Shown here piece after piece: positions 47,720 to 59,476 of a stretch of 64,000 nucleotides of DNA. The stretch is taken from assembly GCA_030848705.1 (NCBI GenBank), contig CM061240.1:124050998-124114997 (forward strand). Reading direction: 5' to 3'. The stretch comes from Heracleum sosnowskyi. Its lineage: Eukaryota > Streptophyta > Magnoliopsida > Apiales > Apiaceae. Numbering within the stretch: the first letter of the stretch is position 1; each line of letters begins with the position of its first letter. The position numbers were made by a program, and so were the translations under genes. Under the pieces are notes generated by a model. It made no database searches and had not been told where the DNA came from. It saw nothing but the letters and a program-made list of their open reading frames with translations.

Positions 47720-47727
47720 TATAAATA
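47720..47727 (+). promoter_or_regulatory. TATA box of the zinc-finger gene
   Basis: TATAAATA is followed by ACCCC, about 220 bp before the chosen ATG at 47947. It implies transcription starting near 47750 and a leader of about 200 nt. Confidence 0.6.
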
Positions 47728-47946
47728 CCCCAATCCATGCAACTATTATCTTTGCTTAAGCACCCTTTCTCACTATCTTATTTCTTTACATTCTCTCGGT
47801 TACTTCCTTTATATTGTAAACCTCTCATTCCAAAATACAAAGTTCACCTTCTTTATCAACATTTCCATCTCAAATCTCAATATTTACACAAACAAAACTT
47901 TACATGCATCACTACTACGTTATACATATTCAATTCAGATAATTAT

Positions 47947-48630
47947 ATGGAGGAAGTGCATGAGTTTGATCGAAGTCAAGCGAACTACAATAAAAACACA
48001 CCCGGTCACCTTAAAATCTTTGGATTCAACGTAAAAGAACTCGAAGAAGATGAAGTTGTTGAGTCCTCAACTAAAACACTCTCGGCCTCATCCGAGTCCG
48101 GTGGCTTCGTAGCCACTGATGGTCGGAAGTACGAGTGTCAATATTGTTGCCGTGAATTTGCCAATTCACAAGCCCTAGGTGGTCATCAAAACGCTCATAA
48201 AAAAGAAAGACAACAACAAAAACGTGCACAAATGCAAGCAACACGAAACGCAGCCGTTTCGTACATGCATAACCCTATTATCACTGCCTTTTCTCCACCG
48301 CATCACCTCTTGTCTACGTCGGTACCTACTATTCTTCCGTCACCACCGTCGTGGGTTTATGTTCCACGCGCCGCCGCGCCGTTTCAAGTGTCGCATGGTT
48401 GTGTTTTTCCTTCGTATCCTGTGGGAAGAGGTGCAGGGAAGTTATTGTGTGCTGGTGAAGCAGCTGATCAGCCTGGAATGAGTATCGGTGGGGCACAAAA
48501 AAGTAGGGCCTACCAAGATGGGCCTTCACTTAGTAGGTTTTCTAGAGCGGATGGTGGGCCAAGTTTTGATGATGCATTTGGTTTGGATTTGCATCTCAGC
48601 CTTGCCCCAGCCGCTGCTAGCCTTGACTGA
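47947..48630 (+). CDS. Single C2H2 zinc-finger transcription factor with EAR motif (ZFP5/6/8-GIS type)
   Basis: 227 residues, no intron. The LKIFGFNV block at residues 22-29 is typical of the ZFP5/ZFP6/ZFP8/GIS group. One plant C2H2 finger uses Cys64, Cys67, His80 and His84, with QALGGH at 75-80 and the flanking CQYCCREFANS and NAHKKERQ that define the clade. The C-terminus carries an EAR-type LDLHLSL repressor motif (213-219). Relatives act in the nucleus downstream of gibberellin and cytokinin to control trichome and root-hair initiation. The start at 47947 is preferred: an upstream in-frame ATG at 47737 is only about 10 nt after the TATA box and would add a hydrophobic stretch absent from relatives. 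The gene appears intact. Which member of the group it is cannot be settled. Confidence 0.9.
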   Translation: MEEVHEFDRSQANYNKNTPGHLKIFGFNVKELEEDEVVESSTKTLSASSESGGFVATDGRKYECQYCCREFANSQALGGHQNAHKKERQQQKRAQMQATRNAAVSYMHNPIITAFSPPHHLLSTSVPTILPSPPSWVYVPRAAAPFQVSHGCVFPSYPVGRGAGKLLCAGEAADQPGMSIGGAQKSRAYQDGPSLSRFSRADGGPSFDDAFGLDLHLSLAPAAASLD

Positions 48631-48828
48631 TTAAAAGTGTGGTTTGTAGTAAAAAATAATAATTATATATTAATTAATTTCCTCATCACTATAGTCTATA
48701 ATAACCTTGTATATTCGGCTTAGTTTAAGGATCTGAAATGTCTTAATTAGTTTTAGTACTATTTAGAATTGCCGGAAGAAAGAACATAAAGAAAAATGTG
48801 AGTAGACTAATATTAATTTAAGAATAAT

Positions 48829-49020
48829 GTTAGGGGTATCAAATTGGATCCCAAAATGGATCTCAAATACCACATGTTATGTTATTATTGGCAACAACTA
48901 AATTTATAATAGTGGCCCCACTGCATTCATATTAATTTCCCCAATAAAATCATCCCAAACTTCCACATCACCAATATCACATCATTTAATATCAAAATTC
49001 GGTACCAAAATTCACATATT
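48829..49020 (+). repeat. MITE-like repeat, copy A (degenerate right end)
   Basis: Starts GTTAGGGGTATCAAATTGG and shares the inner blocks CCCCACTGCATTCATATTAA and CACATCACC...CATTTAATATCAAAATT with copies B and C. The right terminal repeat is not clear. Confidence 0.5.
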
Positions 49021-49842
49021 ACAAATCTTCTTGTCTCATATTATTTTTGTTAGTTATTTATCGTCAAGTCCAATTAATTTCATTTCTTTTTCAAAATAAT
49101 CAACTATAGAAATTCGAAGTTCAATAATACTCGAACCAAGACGATAGTTACAATGTTGTGGGACGGATCTAGGAAGGTGCATTCACAGACATTTGTTCCC
49201 CTTTCTTCGGTTATAACAATTTTTACCATTAATGTTTGTAAAACAATAAACCACCTTTTAAGAAAAAAAAAAAGGAGGGTGTTTTTTCAAACGCACCCAT
49301 GAAAAATTACTTTGGAATCCGTCTGTGACCAGATTTGAAGTTTTGCTATGTATTCTTTTACTGATACATGGAGTTCTGAAATCTTAACCTTAAACATGAC
49401 AACTTGTCATCGTTTGTGATTAATTTAAAAGTTTAACTAACTAATTATAAACTGATCGTATCGAATACTGAGTAGCGGAGAGTAAATGTTTGCTGGATAG
49501 GGTGTCCAATCAAAACACAAAAGTTAATTTCTTACTGAAAACTTGTGGCTGTCATTTACAAAATACTAATCAAGCAAAACTAATGGAGCTGGTTTGAATA
49601 CAAGGAGCTTGCGTGTAAGCATCAAAACTGGTATTTGTATATACAATGCATGCATGCCGAGTTAAGGACCTAATTTATACAATATGCCATCACTAATTCA
49701 TTCTTTCTTTGGGTGTTCCCATATTTAAAACAAAAGTAGCCAAAAGAGGAGATGTAGCTACACCATCTAAATTACTTTGATTAAATTACTTTGATTAGAT
49801 TGTTGCTCCAATTAATATAGGGGAGTTTTTAGTATGGAAAAT

Positions 49843-50030
49843 GTTAGAGGTACAAAATTTGTTCCCAAAATTCTTCCCAAATACACATGGCAATTCCTGA
49901 TTCGTTGTAATAATAAGTGGATCTCCTGCATTCACACCAACAACACCAATTAAAACATTCCAAATTGCCACATCACATATGCCATGTCATTTGATAACAA
50001 ATTTTTGTATCAAATTTTGTGCCTCTAGCA
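49843..50030 (+). mobile_element. MITE-like element, copy B with terminal inverted repeats
   Basis: Left end GTTAGAGGTACAAAATTTG; right end, read on the other strand, TGCTAGAGGCACAAAATTTG. It is about 188 bp without coding capacity. The target duplication could not be defined. Confidence 0.65.
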
Positions 50031-50216
50031 CTACTCTTTTAATACATTATGTATACAAAAATGCCCTACCTAATACTCCTAGAAAAATGCTTATATATTG
50101 TATTAATTAATAATATAGCTTTTTGAAATTTGAACGAGGATCATGAGCTCCAACAGGCACCCACTTTCTTTGATCAATCTAGGAGATATACTTTTATGGT
50201 TTTTAATATGAAAAAT

Positions 50217-50330
50217 GCTAAAGACCTCAAATTGAGCACAAAAATATTTACAAAATGATATATGTTATGTTCTGATTGGTTATATAATAATAAGCTCCTG
50301 CATTTACACCAATATCATCAATAAAATCCT
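50217..50330 (+). repeat. MITE-like repeat, copy C (truncated)
   Basis: Starts GCTAAAGACCTCAAATTG and keeps the CTCCTGCATTTACACCAA and ATCAATAAAATCC blocks of copies A and B, then is lost. Confidence 0.5.
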
Positions 50331-53300
50331 TACTTTTTTAATATTTCCATACATCAAAACGTGGAATGGAAAGCTCAAGAATTGACAGTTGTCATTAGTA
50401 TAACTTAACTATATTCATATTTACGTATGATCCATATTACTGTATAATTGACATTAATAAACTACTACTGTATTGTGGGGAGCTGGAGAGCTTCCTATAT
50501 CGTCGGTGCCCACAATGTCAGGACTTAAGAGCACTACTACTTCAAGGGGCTCCAATAATGAGTACATGAGCTAGGATAGCTCCCTCGCAGTAAGGCAATT
50601 AAGTTCAAAACCACTCGACGAAACATATGATCGGTCGGTTATAGTCCCAATCTCGTAACTGAGCATTCTGTGTGATTGTTTTGATTTAGTCAGGTACGAT
50701 AAATTGATTTACGGAACAAAAATGATTAACATGATGGTCGGTTTTAACCGTAAAAAATTAGTCATTCTGCGTTCGATTGAAAATTAAAATATGAGTATGC
50801 ACTGTAATGAGATTGGTTTGGATAATGTTATCTTGGCAAGTAAGCTCGGCATCACTGGATTTGTTGTTTGTCACAATTCAGGCAGTGACTGGTCCATTCA
50901 GGTACCTAATTCTACATAGGGTGAATTAGTACTACTTTGAGGTTTAGTAAATGATGGCCCAATAGCCCTCGACATCTTGATTTCAAAAATAAAACATTAC
51001 TACAAGTTTCCCTCTGTCTCATTACCATTTAAAGGAACTAATATTAAGTACCACAACAATGTCTGCGTCTTCTTCAATCCAAAACCTAATCATGTGACTT
51101 TTTTACTTGGCTTAGTTTCGACTTCTCCAGGGTAGAGCAATTCCCCCCACCCCATTTGACATAGACGTTCCGGTTTCCAGGACCCCCTGCATTAAGGATG
51201 GTCATTATCAGTTCAGTTTCATGCAAGTATCCGACAAATTCAATTTGATGATGATCCGTGATCAGAAACCTAGCCATGTAGCTAGCTCGTACTTTTCTTC
51301 CCACTATTATATCATGTATTTTGTCATGTGGCTGCGATTTTGAGTCAATTCACACCAGAAATTCGTTAGCCTGACTGAATCAACATTGTATTCAAACTCT
51401 AAATTTTGTGTAGTCCAAAGGAAAAAAACTATCAATTAAAGTGACAGACTGCTAATATAGAGAGAGCACTGGGGCAGCTACTCTACTACTTTTCTGATCT
51501 AACAAACTGATTATGAAATTGGCTTCAGACTGTTAGTTTACAGGTCAATAACAGTGTTGCTGAAGCACTTTACCAAGTACCTACTCAGAGATTGCTCAAA
51601 CTGTCACACCTTGCTCTCGAGATTTTCGACAATTTAGAAAAAAATGAGATGGAAAGTTATGAAATTTCATTCCTTCCCAAACATCCCAACCTTAATGCCC
51701 TCAGTAATTTGACAAGTCAGAATCAAAACATTCAAATATGAAGGAAACAGATTGAGTTGAAAAGAGCAAACTCATGTCTCATGTAATTAATGTGCATGTG
51801 GTAGCTGATGTATCTGTTTAGAAACCATTCTACTGCAACTGTTTATATGATCATTATGCTTCCTTTTATTAAGGTTTTAATTCATTGATGTGATTTCCGC
51901 GTTAATCGTGAGATCACATCATTGTTATTTTGAGACTATACCATTGGTTGTTTAAATGTTCTGATCTTCTGTGATAGTTTAACTATATCATTGATATTTA
52001 TCCTTTTTCGGATATTGTTACTGCAGTATCTTCATTAATATTTTCTGTGGCTTATTGGTACTACTTGTGCTACCAATTTTCCCCTGACTTGGTATCCATT
52101 CACGAGATTTATGACATGAACACTATGGTTGATTCCTTATGTGGTTATTTCTGAACAACTTCTCGATTTTGCACTGGTAACTGAGTTGATGAATCTGTAC
52201 ATGGCCTCAGCTTTACATATTACACTTGCATGCTCCAGTCTGCATTAAACATATTCATGCTAATGTAATCGATCAACCTAACCGCAAAGAAAAAGAGTTG
52301 TTCTAGTTGAATAAAACTCCTGAAAAGTATAAAAAGTATGATATAGGAGAAAACGTTGAGGAAAGATAAAAACCAAGAGCTGCATTGAGTGATCTGCTCA
52401 AGCTAGGGATGGAGTGGGAAATCCATAGTGTTCCAAGCTTTATTTCTTTGGCAACTACTGGAGTTGGTGACTTGGTGCGCAGTATTCTTAAGGCAGAGTG
52501 TTTTGTTAAAGATTGTTGAAGCCTCATCTTATAATCTCATTCATCCAAACATCTAAATTAATATCTTATTTATTGTACTAAATTATGAAAACAGTATTTT
52601 CTTATTAATTAGCGTTGGTACAATCATTAATTAAATATAGTTACGTACTCTACACGGCGATAAAACTCTGCAAGATGATAAGACTCTGCGAGGGTTAAGC
52701 AGTAGTCTTTTTGCATACTTCAAGGGCTAAAAGTTATATATCATGCAGGGTATTATCGAAAAAAATAGAAAATAGGATTAATTGGACTTTTATGAGTACT
52801 TAGGGCGTAAAAGGTACGACTTGAAACAATTAGGATTGATGATATAAAGTCTTAAACTTTAAGAGTTAAAAGGTCATTAAACCGAATTTCTAATAGGATA
52901 AATTTATGTTTGTGTTTCTACTTTCTATTAATTGGCTATATTCTGATTATATAATTGCTCAAATACTTTAAATTCCGTGTTTATATGCATCAAATTCTTC
53001 TCAAATTGAAAATTTCATCATAACCTTTTTTTAGGTTTGGCTCTGTTAACTAGTAATTCGTCAACACCTTTTTTTCTTTTGTTTTGGGTTGAAGCCTTTA
53101 TTGTGTCACTTGAGTTATAGAGGAATTCCCCTTAGCTCTGCCAGGCACTGGACAGGGGTTAGCTACCTATTTCGCCAAGTAGTCTATAGAACTTTTAAGG
53201 TTACCTATGCTACCTATTTGTTAAGGTTAGCATAGTCTATAGAACTTTTTTCTATTCTAGATATATAGGAATTTCAAACTACAATTAATATTTTCCTATA

Positions 53301-53886
53301 TATATTCCATCTGTTTTATGATTAATACATTTAATCATTTCCTCTTTATACGCTAAAAAGAAACTACAATTAATATATTTAATCATTTCTCTTTATCCGC
53401 TAGAAGAACTACCTTAAAATACTGGTGAAAGTTATTAGTATATGTGGGTGGGCATATTCCCTCTTACTAATTACTCTTTGACTAATAGAATAATTATATA
53501 TATCAATACAATATATAGGTGACATTAAGAAACAGTGTATCATGCAGATGATTGGGCATTTACAATCAGATCAATCTGAATACAAAACTTTCCCACAATT
53601 GTGTGATCCGATGGCGACCAACCATATTTAGCGCACCAAAAGAGGCTACAAGTCTGGATATAATGTCAATACTTCTCTATTTCGAATGACGTCCGGTGTA
53701 ATGTTGGCAGTAACAGTATGAATTATGTAATGACAGTCGGGGTAGATCGGCCAGTGAATTCTTGCATTTTCGACAACTTAAGAGCAACATCAACCTGTAT
53801 TTTACCGGAAAGTTAATACCAGAAATAAAACAACACTTCAGAGTAAGGCTCCAGATAGACGAGGGGGAGACTTAGGATGTACTAAC
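50331..53886. other. Intergenic, no supported gene
   Basis: The small reading frames at 51086-51304 and 52303-52527 have no recognisable domain, and no repeat structure stands out. Confidence 0.45.
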
Positions 53887-54243
53887 CAGAGGAGCGAGTG
53901 CTTCTTGAGAATCTCTTCCGATTTTAGATGAATTCTTCACATATTGCTCAACATAAAGACGAATAGTAGCACCCCCAGAGCCAGTTCCAGATATACGGAA
54001 AACCTACAAATGAAATTTTAACAAATACCTAGTAATCATAATAGCTTCTTCAACTAGAAAACCATAGACACCAAAGGTTAATTGAGTGGTGAAGATTGGA
54101 AGGGGCTTACCAATCGTGATCCATCTTCAAAAAGATATCTAACACCCTGATGCTTTGAGATAGAACCATCAACAGGATCTTTGTATTCGAATTCATTGGC
54201 ATTGGTAACTTTTGACAGGTCCGATCTTATTCCTTGAACAATG
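53887..54243 (-). pseudogene. Phosphoglucomutase gene fragment (two exons)
   Basis: Exon A (54243-54111) encodes a piece containing EFEYKDPVDGSISKHQG and RYLFEDGSRL. Exon B (54003-53887) continues with FRISGTGSGGATIRLY and GRDSQEALAPL. Both have correct AG acceptors and GT donors, and the frame is kept across the 107-bp intron. The residues match the C-terminal domain of plant phosphoglucomutase, with the phosphate-binding SGTGSGGATIR loop, and SKIGRDSQEALAPL resembles the plastidial form. The enzyme interconverts glucose 1- and 6-phosphate for starch and sucrose metabolism. I find no upstream exons (right side runs into an LTR) and no final exon to the left, so this is a captured or residual fragment. 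Confidence 0.8.
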
Positions 54244-54429
54244 CTACAACAGAAACATCAAAATAAAGGCGATTAAAGTTGCTGCCTTGTTGGAGCTGAA
54301 GGCATGGCTTGACACCATATTATCATGTTCTCTTTCTATTACTATCATCTTTTAAAGCCCAATTGGCCAGCATAACAACATTACTCGTCTTCCTGAGGAA
54401 TTTTAGGGAATATCATCAATAAAATAGAT

Positions 54430-54986
54430 TGTACAAGGACTAGACTGAACCCAATATTTATTACATAGATTCTAGATTATTCTATTATAATAGAAGGATT
54501 TCCTTCAATTAATTATGGTAATAGATATTTATAATGATTTAGTATATTTAGGAAATTACTTGGTTCCCAAGTAATTAACTATCTATATACACTTTGTAAT
54601 CTTTCAATATTGAATAAAGATAAATATTATGAATTGAAATACGAAGATTTTTGTGTGTTCTTGCTGATTCTCTGCGGAGATAGGCTTTTATCCCTTGTTT
54701 TACCCTAACCCTATCCCTACCTACATCAAGTGGTATCAAGATCCACTGTTCCTTCACCTAAACCTTTTATCAAACACTTTCCCTACAGTTTTAAGGAAAA
54801 AAAACCCTATCAGTCAACCACCACTACCATCCAGTAGCCACCAACAGCCAACAGCCGCTAAAAACAGCTGACACAGCCACCTGCAGTCGTATTCAGCCGC
54901 CAACAACCACTAGTCACCCCCCAATAGTTTGTCAAAATCGATAAATCATGTCTTCATACGTAGACCCTCAAGTACAGAAAGGCATA
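54430..54986 (+). mobile_element. Small-LTR Ty1/copia fragment (LTR, primer site, start of internal region)
   Basis: An LTR-like stretch begins TGTACAAGG at 54430 and has TATATACA and GAATAAAG signals. It ends near CCTACATCA (54725-54728), about 300 bp. It is followed by TGGTATCAAGATCC (54731), a variant of the initiator Met-tRNA primer site. A Pro/Thr-rich leader follows, and ATGTCTTCATACGTAGA near 54947 may be the Gag start. The element is cut at about 54987 by the Sirevirus LTR. The left boundary is approximate. Confidence 0.5.
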
Positions 54987-55659
54987 TGCATAGGTCTATT
55001 TGTAAACACTGAGGATTCGACTCAACTTAAACAAAAATGTATCAAGTAAATAATAATTTAAACCGCCACAGGAATCTCATAATATTATATCAGTCAAAAG
55101 AATGAAGATTAAAGTCAATCTATAGACTTGAAGTAATTCTACATTGAAAGAAGTTCATTTATTTGATTAAGCCTCAGTAAATTATTCAAGAAAATGGATC
55201 TATTTTAAGTGACAGAGATTTCATCAAGTGTACAGATTTCAGTGTTTGATAAAGGGAAAGGAAAACGGAACATATTTAAAAGTCAAAAGATGAAGAACCA
55301 TCATTGAAGTTAGTCACTCATGAACTAGACAGTACATCGAGTTTCAATGTCATTCAATGGAAGTTCGTCATTATTTTCAGTGATTCACATATTGATTCTC
55401 CTATCAAGACCTTGCAATAATTCTCTCTTAATTAATTAAGTCAGTTGGTTGATTTATTTAATAAATTAATTCATTCAGAATTAATTTATTAATTAAATTA
55501 ATTAATAAGATTAATTAAGTTAGAATTATTGTAGTTGAGAAAAGACTTAAATTAATTCTTTTTTAATTAATTTACTTTAGTTGGTTAATTTATTTATTAA
55601 TTTAAAATTAATTAAAAACTGGTAATACTATCTTCAGTTAGTACTACCAAGTCATTGGT

Positions 55660-55746
55660 TAGTACTACCGATAGTACTAGCAATACATTGGTTAGTACTA
55701 CCGATAGTACTACCAATTAATTGATTAAGTACTACCGATAGTACTT
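55660..55746 (+). repeat. Palindrome cluster in the second Sirevirus LTR
   Basis: Three units at 55660-55679, 55693-55712 and 55727-55746 have arms TAGTACTA/TAGTACTA or AAGTACTA/TAGTACTT around a CCGA centre, at 33-34 bp spacing. A partial unit lies at about 55638. Confidence 0.85.
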
Positions 55747-56371
55747 GTAGTTCACAGGGGATTTAAGCGTACAAAAACTGAAGACAAGGCAGTTGACTTG
55801 CAATTGAGAAAGAGACGATACACAACACAACTAAACTTTTTTTTCATCTCTGTCTGCTTCAATACTACCAACTGTCCGAGCTATCCAAAAAGCTAGTGAA
55901 TTAATTCTTGAATTCATTGTAACATTTAATCCATTAGAATTAATTTACTTTTACTTGTTGGTCTAGCGGATCATTATCCCTAGAATTTATCTCGAACTAC
56001 ACTTTAGTATTCGATCTTTTTATTACAAAAATAGATAAATTCATGTCGAATTTATTCTCGATTTGTTTTAAATAGTTTGAGATTCAAATCTTGTAACTGT
56101 ACTGTATTTGCAACACCCTTCAAATTTAATATAAGTTATATTTAACTTGAACTTTGTTTCATTTCATTCCATACTTATTTGTTCTTGAATTGTTTAATCA
56201 CAAACCGAACAAATTCGATAAAACGGTACAGTTTGTATTAAACCCCCCTTCTACAAACATATCAGGACCTAACAATTGGTATCAGAGCTAATTGATTGAC
56301 GCACAAATCAAGATCCATACTTTTGTGATTTATCAAGAACGTTCCAATTTTTATTTTTATAAAAATTCAAG

Positions 56372-56675
56372 ATGTCTGCTCAAAAAGTTGGAGCCGTCAA
56401 AATTCCTATGTTCAGTAAAGAGCACTATCTAATGTGGAAGATGAAGATGCTATTATTTCTTCAAGTGGCAAATCAAAATTATCTTGGTGTATTGAAGAAA
56501 GGACCAACTAATCCAACGGTTTTTGAAGATGAGCTTATTGAAAATAATGTTGTTACTCAAGCTGCAAGGATGTATCCTAAAGATCCAAAAGATTATACAG
56601 CTGATGAAAACAAAGATGCTTTTTTGGATGCAAGCTTGCAGTTAATTCTGGTTGATTGTCTAGATCCAATCATGC
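56372..56675 (+). pseudogene. gag: Gag N-terminal fragment of the second Sirevirus
   Basis: Starts MSAQKVGAVKIPMFSKEHY, the usual N-terminal copia Gag pattern, in which a Trp-Lys-Met-Lys helix follows. The reading frame runs on to 56749, but from 56676 it translates the inserted Athila-like LTR, so only about 101 residues are Gag. It cannot make a functional capsid. Confidence 0.8.
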
Positions 56676-57935
56676 TGATAAGTGTGAGCTTTATCATAAT
56701 ATTGTCCCTATATTTAAGTTATTTTGTATTGATTTGGATTTTTATTTAATAAATTATAATGTTTTATTGTAGGTATCAAGGAGTTTTAATAAAGAAAGGA
56801 TTGAAGCTTAAATGGCAAGAGTTGGAGATTAATTTGATTAAAATTCGGATTTTCTGACCCACTTGCGCAGTTCACACTGTTTGGGCCATAACTGGAGTTC
56901 TATAAGTCCGATTCAGACGATTCAACAGCCCACGAAAAGCTTATGAGAAGAGCTTTATTTAAGAAGTGGTCTTGATATCAAAGTCCAGCCGTATCAGTCC
57001 AGAAACAGAGCCCAACAGTCAGCTACGAATTTCTATTACTGGAATTCAATTCTGTTTGGAAAATTTCCTTGTATTTGTATTAAATAATTAAAAATACTTA
57101 TATTAGAGATTATTAGAGATACATCAGACCTAATACAGAGAGAGAAAAAACAAGAGAGAAGAAGCCGCACAAGGGAGGAGAAGCCATCAACGAAGAAGAA
57201 TTCATCTATTGAAGACATTCAATTGGCTTTGTTTTCTCTAATCTTTTTATCTCTTTTTATGGATATGTGTTGGTTATCTTGGGATTGTTTTGATACTCTG
57301 ATTATGAACTAATTGTATCAATTTGGGATTTTTATGAAACCCTAGCATGTGATTATTAGTGTTTTGTTAAATAGTATTGTATGCAACTCTACAGTTTATT
57401 CGTTCAAATGTTTTTCATGCTAAAACTTGCTATTGTCTGATCAACTTGAATGGTGCATACTTATATATCTTTTGATTATAATATCGTTACGGTATAGACA
57501 TATATTGTGACCATGCATAGTTTCGAGAATATATGCTTAATTGTATTCTGAAGAGTAAATTGGCATAGACATATGTTAGTTTATTTTGAGAGAAACCTAT
57601 GATCATTGAATTCTAGCTAGTGAACTGTAGAATTGTTATAATGCTAAGCGACACTTTTACCGATTTTCATGTGTTAGGGGGAAGTAATTATCCTAACTTA
57701 TCTTCTCATATCTGAATCTCGTAAGACTCTATTTGCTAGTATAATATTAGTTAGTTAATTAATTAGTTTTAGTAGAAAAACCAAAACTCAAAACTTTTGA
57801 GTTCGATAACCGAATTGTCTGATATTGCTTGCGATTAATACAAATTTGCAGTCCTTGAGAAACGATATCTGGTATTCACTACTATATTACTTGATTGCGA
57901 TTGTGTACACTTGCACATTAGTATTTTACGCAACA
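56676..57935 (+). repeat. 5' LTR of the Athila-like element
   Basis: 1260 bp with TGATA...CAACA ends, related to the solo LTR at 33309-34615. It interrupts the Sirevirus Gag frame after CATGC. Confidence 0.85.
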
Positions 57936-57941
57936 AGTTTT

Positions 57942-57959
57942 TGGCGCCGCTGCCGGGGA
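57942..57959 (+). promoter_or_regulatory. Primer-binding site for Asp-tRNA
   Basis: TGGCGCCGCTGCCGGGGA lies six bases after the LTR end and differs at one base from the usual Athila site TGGCGCCGTTGCCGGGGA. Confidence 0.85.
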
Positions 57960-57968
57960 TTGTTTTAG

Positions 57969-59150
57969 TTGTTAATTGCGAAGTTAATTATCTTGCAGTT
58001 TGGTTTGTTTTTGTGTGCTAACGTGGATAATTCTAGTTGTTCGTCAGGTCAACAACATATAGTTATGTATTTTCCACAAGCGATGGATATGGTCTATGAG
58101 GAAGAGTGTGCTGCACAAGATCAAGAATTTATTTCCTTGCAGGCCAGATTATCTTCTATTTCAAAGATGGTGAAGAATTTAAGCATGGGAATGAATCGAC
58201 CAATGGGGCAACCAATGATTCCACCACGAAGCCAAGCTGATAATGTTTCGTGTGTATATTGTTGCAGTTCTCATACCTATGACTACTGTCCTTCCAATCC
58301 AGACTCTATTTGCTTTTCTGGTAATCAAAATTGGAGTGACCCATATTCCAATTCTTGTAACCAGTCATGGACTCAACCTCTGAACAATTCATGGAGCAAT
58401 GAAGGAGCTTATCTTGGAACTTCATCAGTAAATTCCAACTATCCATGTTTTCAGCAACCTCTACAGCAAGAACCTGAAGAAGAAGATCAATATAGTTCTC
58501 TGAAAACTTTGTGAAAGAAAGCTATTGAAAATCAAGATATTATCCAAACTCAATCAGATTCAATAAGGAATTTGGGGAATAAAGTTCGAGATCTAGTTGA
58601 GGAGTTAAGAAATCAAACGCCAAGTTTTCTACCAAGTGGTCCTGAAAATTGTGAAGAAGTTCAGATAGAGCATTCTGAAAGTTTTGTAGAAAGCAAAAAA
58701 GAGATGAAGGTCTTTCAAACAACATCTGATCATGAAGGATATGTAGAGGAGTCTTCAACAAAATCTATAAAGGATGTTCTAGTTTCTGATAAACTAGAGA
58801 AAAATTCTTATGAAGATCCTTTGGAGCAGCCCATGATTCTAGATTCCGAACATGAAAATAATGAAGAGGAGAATCTAACTTTATTGGAGGTTAATTCACA
58901 AGATGCAGAAACAGTGCATGGTTTCGAGTCATTAAAAGTGTTATCTGCAGAAGTCAAACCTTCAAAAGTATCTATTAAAGAATCACCTGATTTGGAATTG
59001 AATTTGATGCCCTCTCATTCTCAAGAAGTTATTCGAGCTCATCCCCAATATGTTCGAGCTCATCCCCAATATGTTCAATCATCATCTCAGCAGAGTTACA
59101 TCCGGACAACAAAGAAAATTTACTTGAGGTTCTACAAAAGCACAAGATAG
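57969..59150 (+). pseudogene. gag: Athila-like Gag remnant
   Basis: Two open pieces (57969-58514 and 58572-59150) are in the same frame, separated by a TGA at 58512-58514. The first has a zinc-knuckle-like CVYCCSSHTYDYC region followed by DPYSNSCNQSWT and SWSNEG, matching the Athila Gag knuckle and the downstream Asn/Trp-rich block. The second is acidic and ends with the heptapeptide RAHPQYV twice in tandem, from a 21-bp duplication (59034-59075). It is not translatable as a whole. Confidence 0.65.
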
Positions 59151-59185
59151 GTCTTAGACGACCTATTTCAAATTTTCATGATATT

Positions 59186-59476
59186 GTGTGCTCTTTGGAT
59201 ACTGTAATGGGTTCTTTTAAGCAACATGGAAGGTTGACATCTCCGACTTCATCCATCATTATCTCAGCTGATTTAGCTCCCGACAAAGAATTATTTTTGG
59301 AGGTTTTGCAAAAGCACAAGTCAGACAGTGGATGGATAATTTCATATATTCGAGATAATATTTATTCTTTGAATATGAAAATATGGAGTGCGGGCAATGA
59401 CAAAAGAACTTTTGATGAGCATTGGAGGCTGAATCTTGTTGTCAAGGACGTGGCTCCGAGGAAGATAATTAAATGA
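59186..59476 (+). pseudogene. pol: Athila-like RT N-terminal remnant
   Basis: The sequence includes LFLEVLQKHKSDSGWIISYI, comparable to the segment just before the RT domain in Athila-type Pol. A second, shorter EVLQKHK-type sequence lies upstream near 59125. No RT palm, RNase H or integrase is present; the frame ends at 59474-59476. Confidence 0.55.

Larger units (their letters stand above)
54987..56675 (+). mobile_element. Second Sirevirus-like copia element: 5' LTR, primer site and Gag start
   Basis: The LTR (about 54987-56274, 1288 bp) ends CCCCCCTTCTACAAACATAT then GGACCTAACA, matching the 3' end of the LTR at 10008-11047. The primer-binding site TGGTATCAGAGC is at 56277-56288. Gag begins at 56372 and is cut at 56675 by the Athila-like LTR. 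No right part of the element is seen in the window. The 5' start is inferred from TGCATAGGTC, which corresponds to the inverse of the 3' end, and is uncertain. Confidence 0.75.

Noticed and set aside
47737..47946. In-frame upstream ATG that would extend the zinc-finger protein by 70 residues
   Set aside because: It lies about 10 nt after the TATA box, probably before the transcription start, and encodes a hydrophobic stretch absent from the family.
51086..52527. Small minus-strand ORFs at 51086-51304 and 52303-52527
   Set aside because: No recognisable motif, splice context or promoter; length expected by chance.
56676..56749. C-terminal extension of the second Sirevirus Gag frame (ISVSFIIILS)
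   Set aside because: This hydrophobic end is translation of the inserted Athila-like LTR, not Gag.
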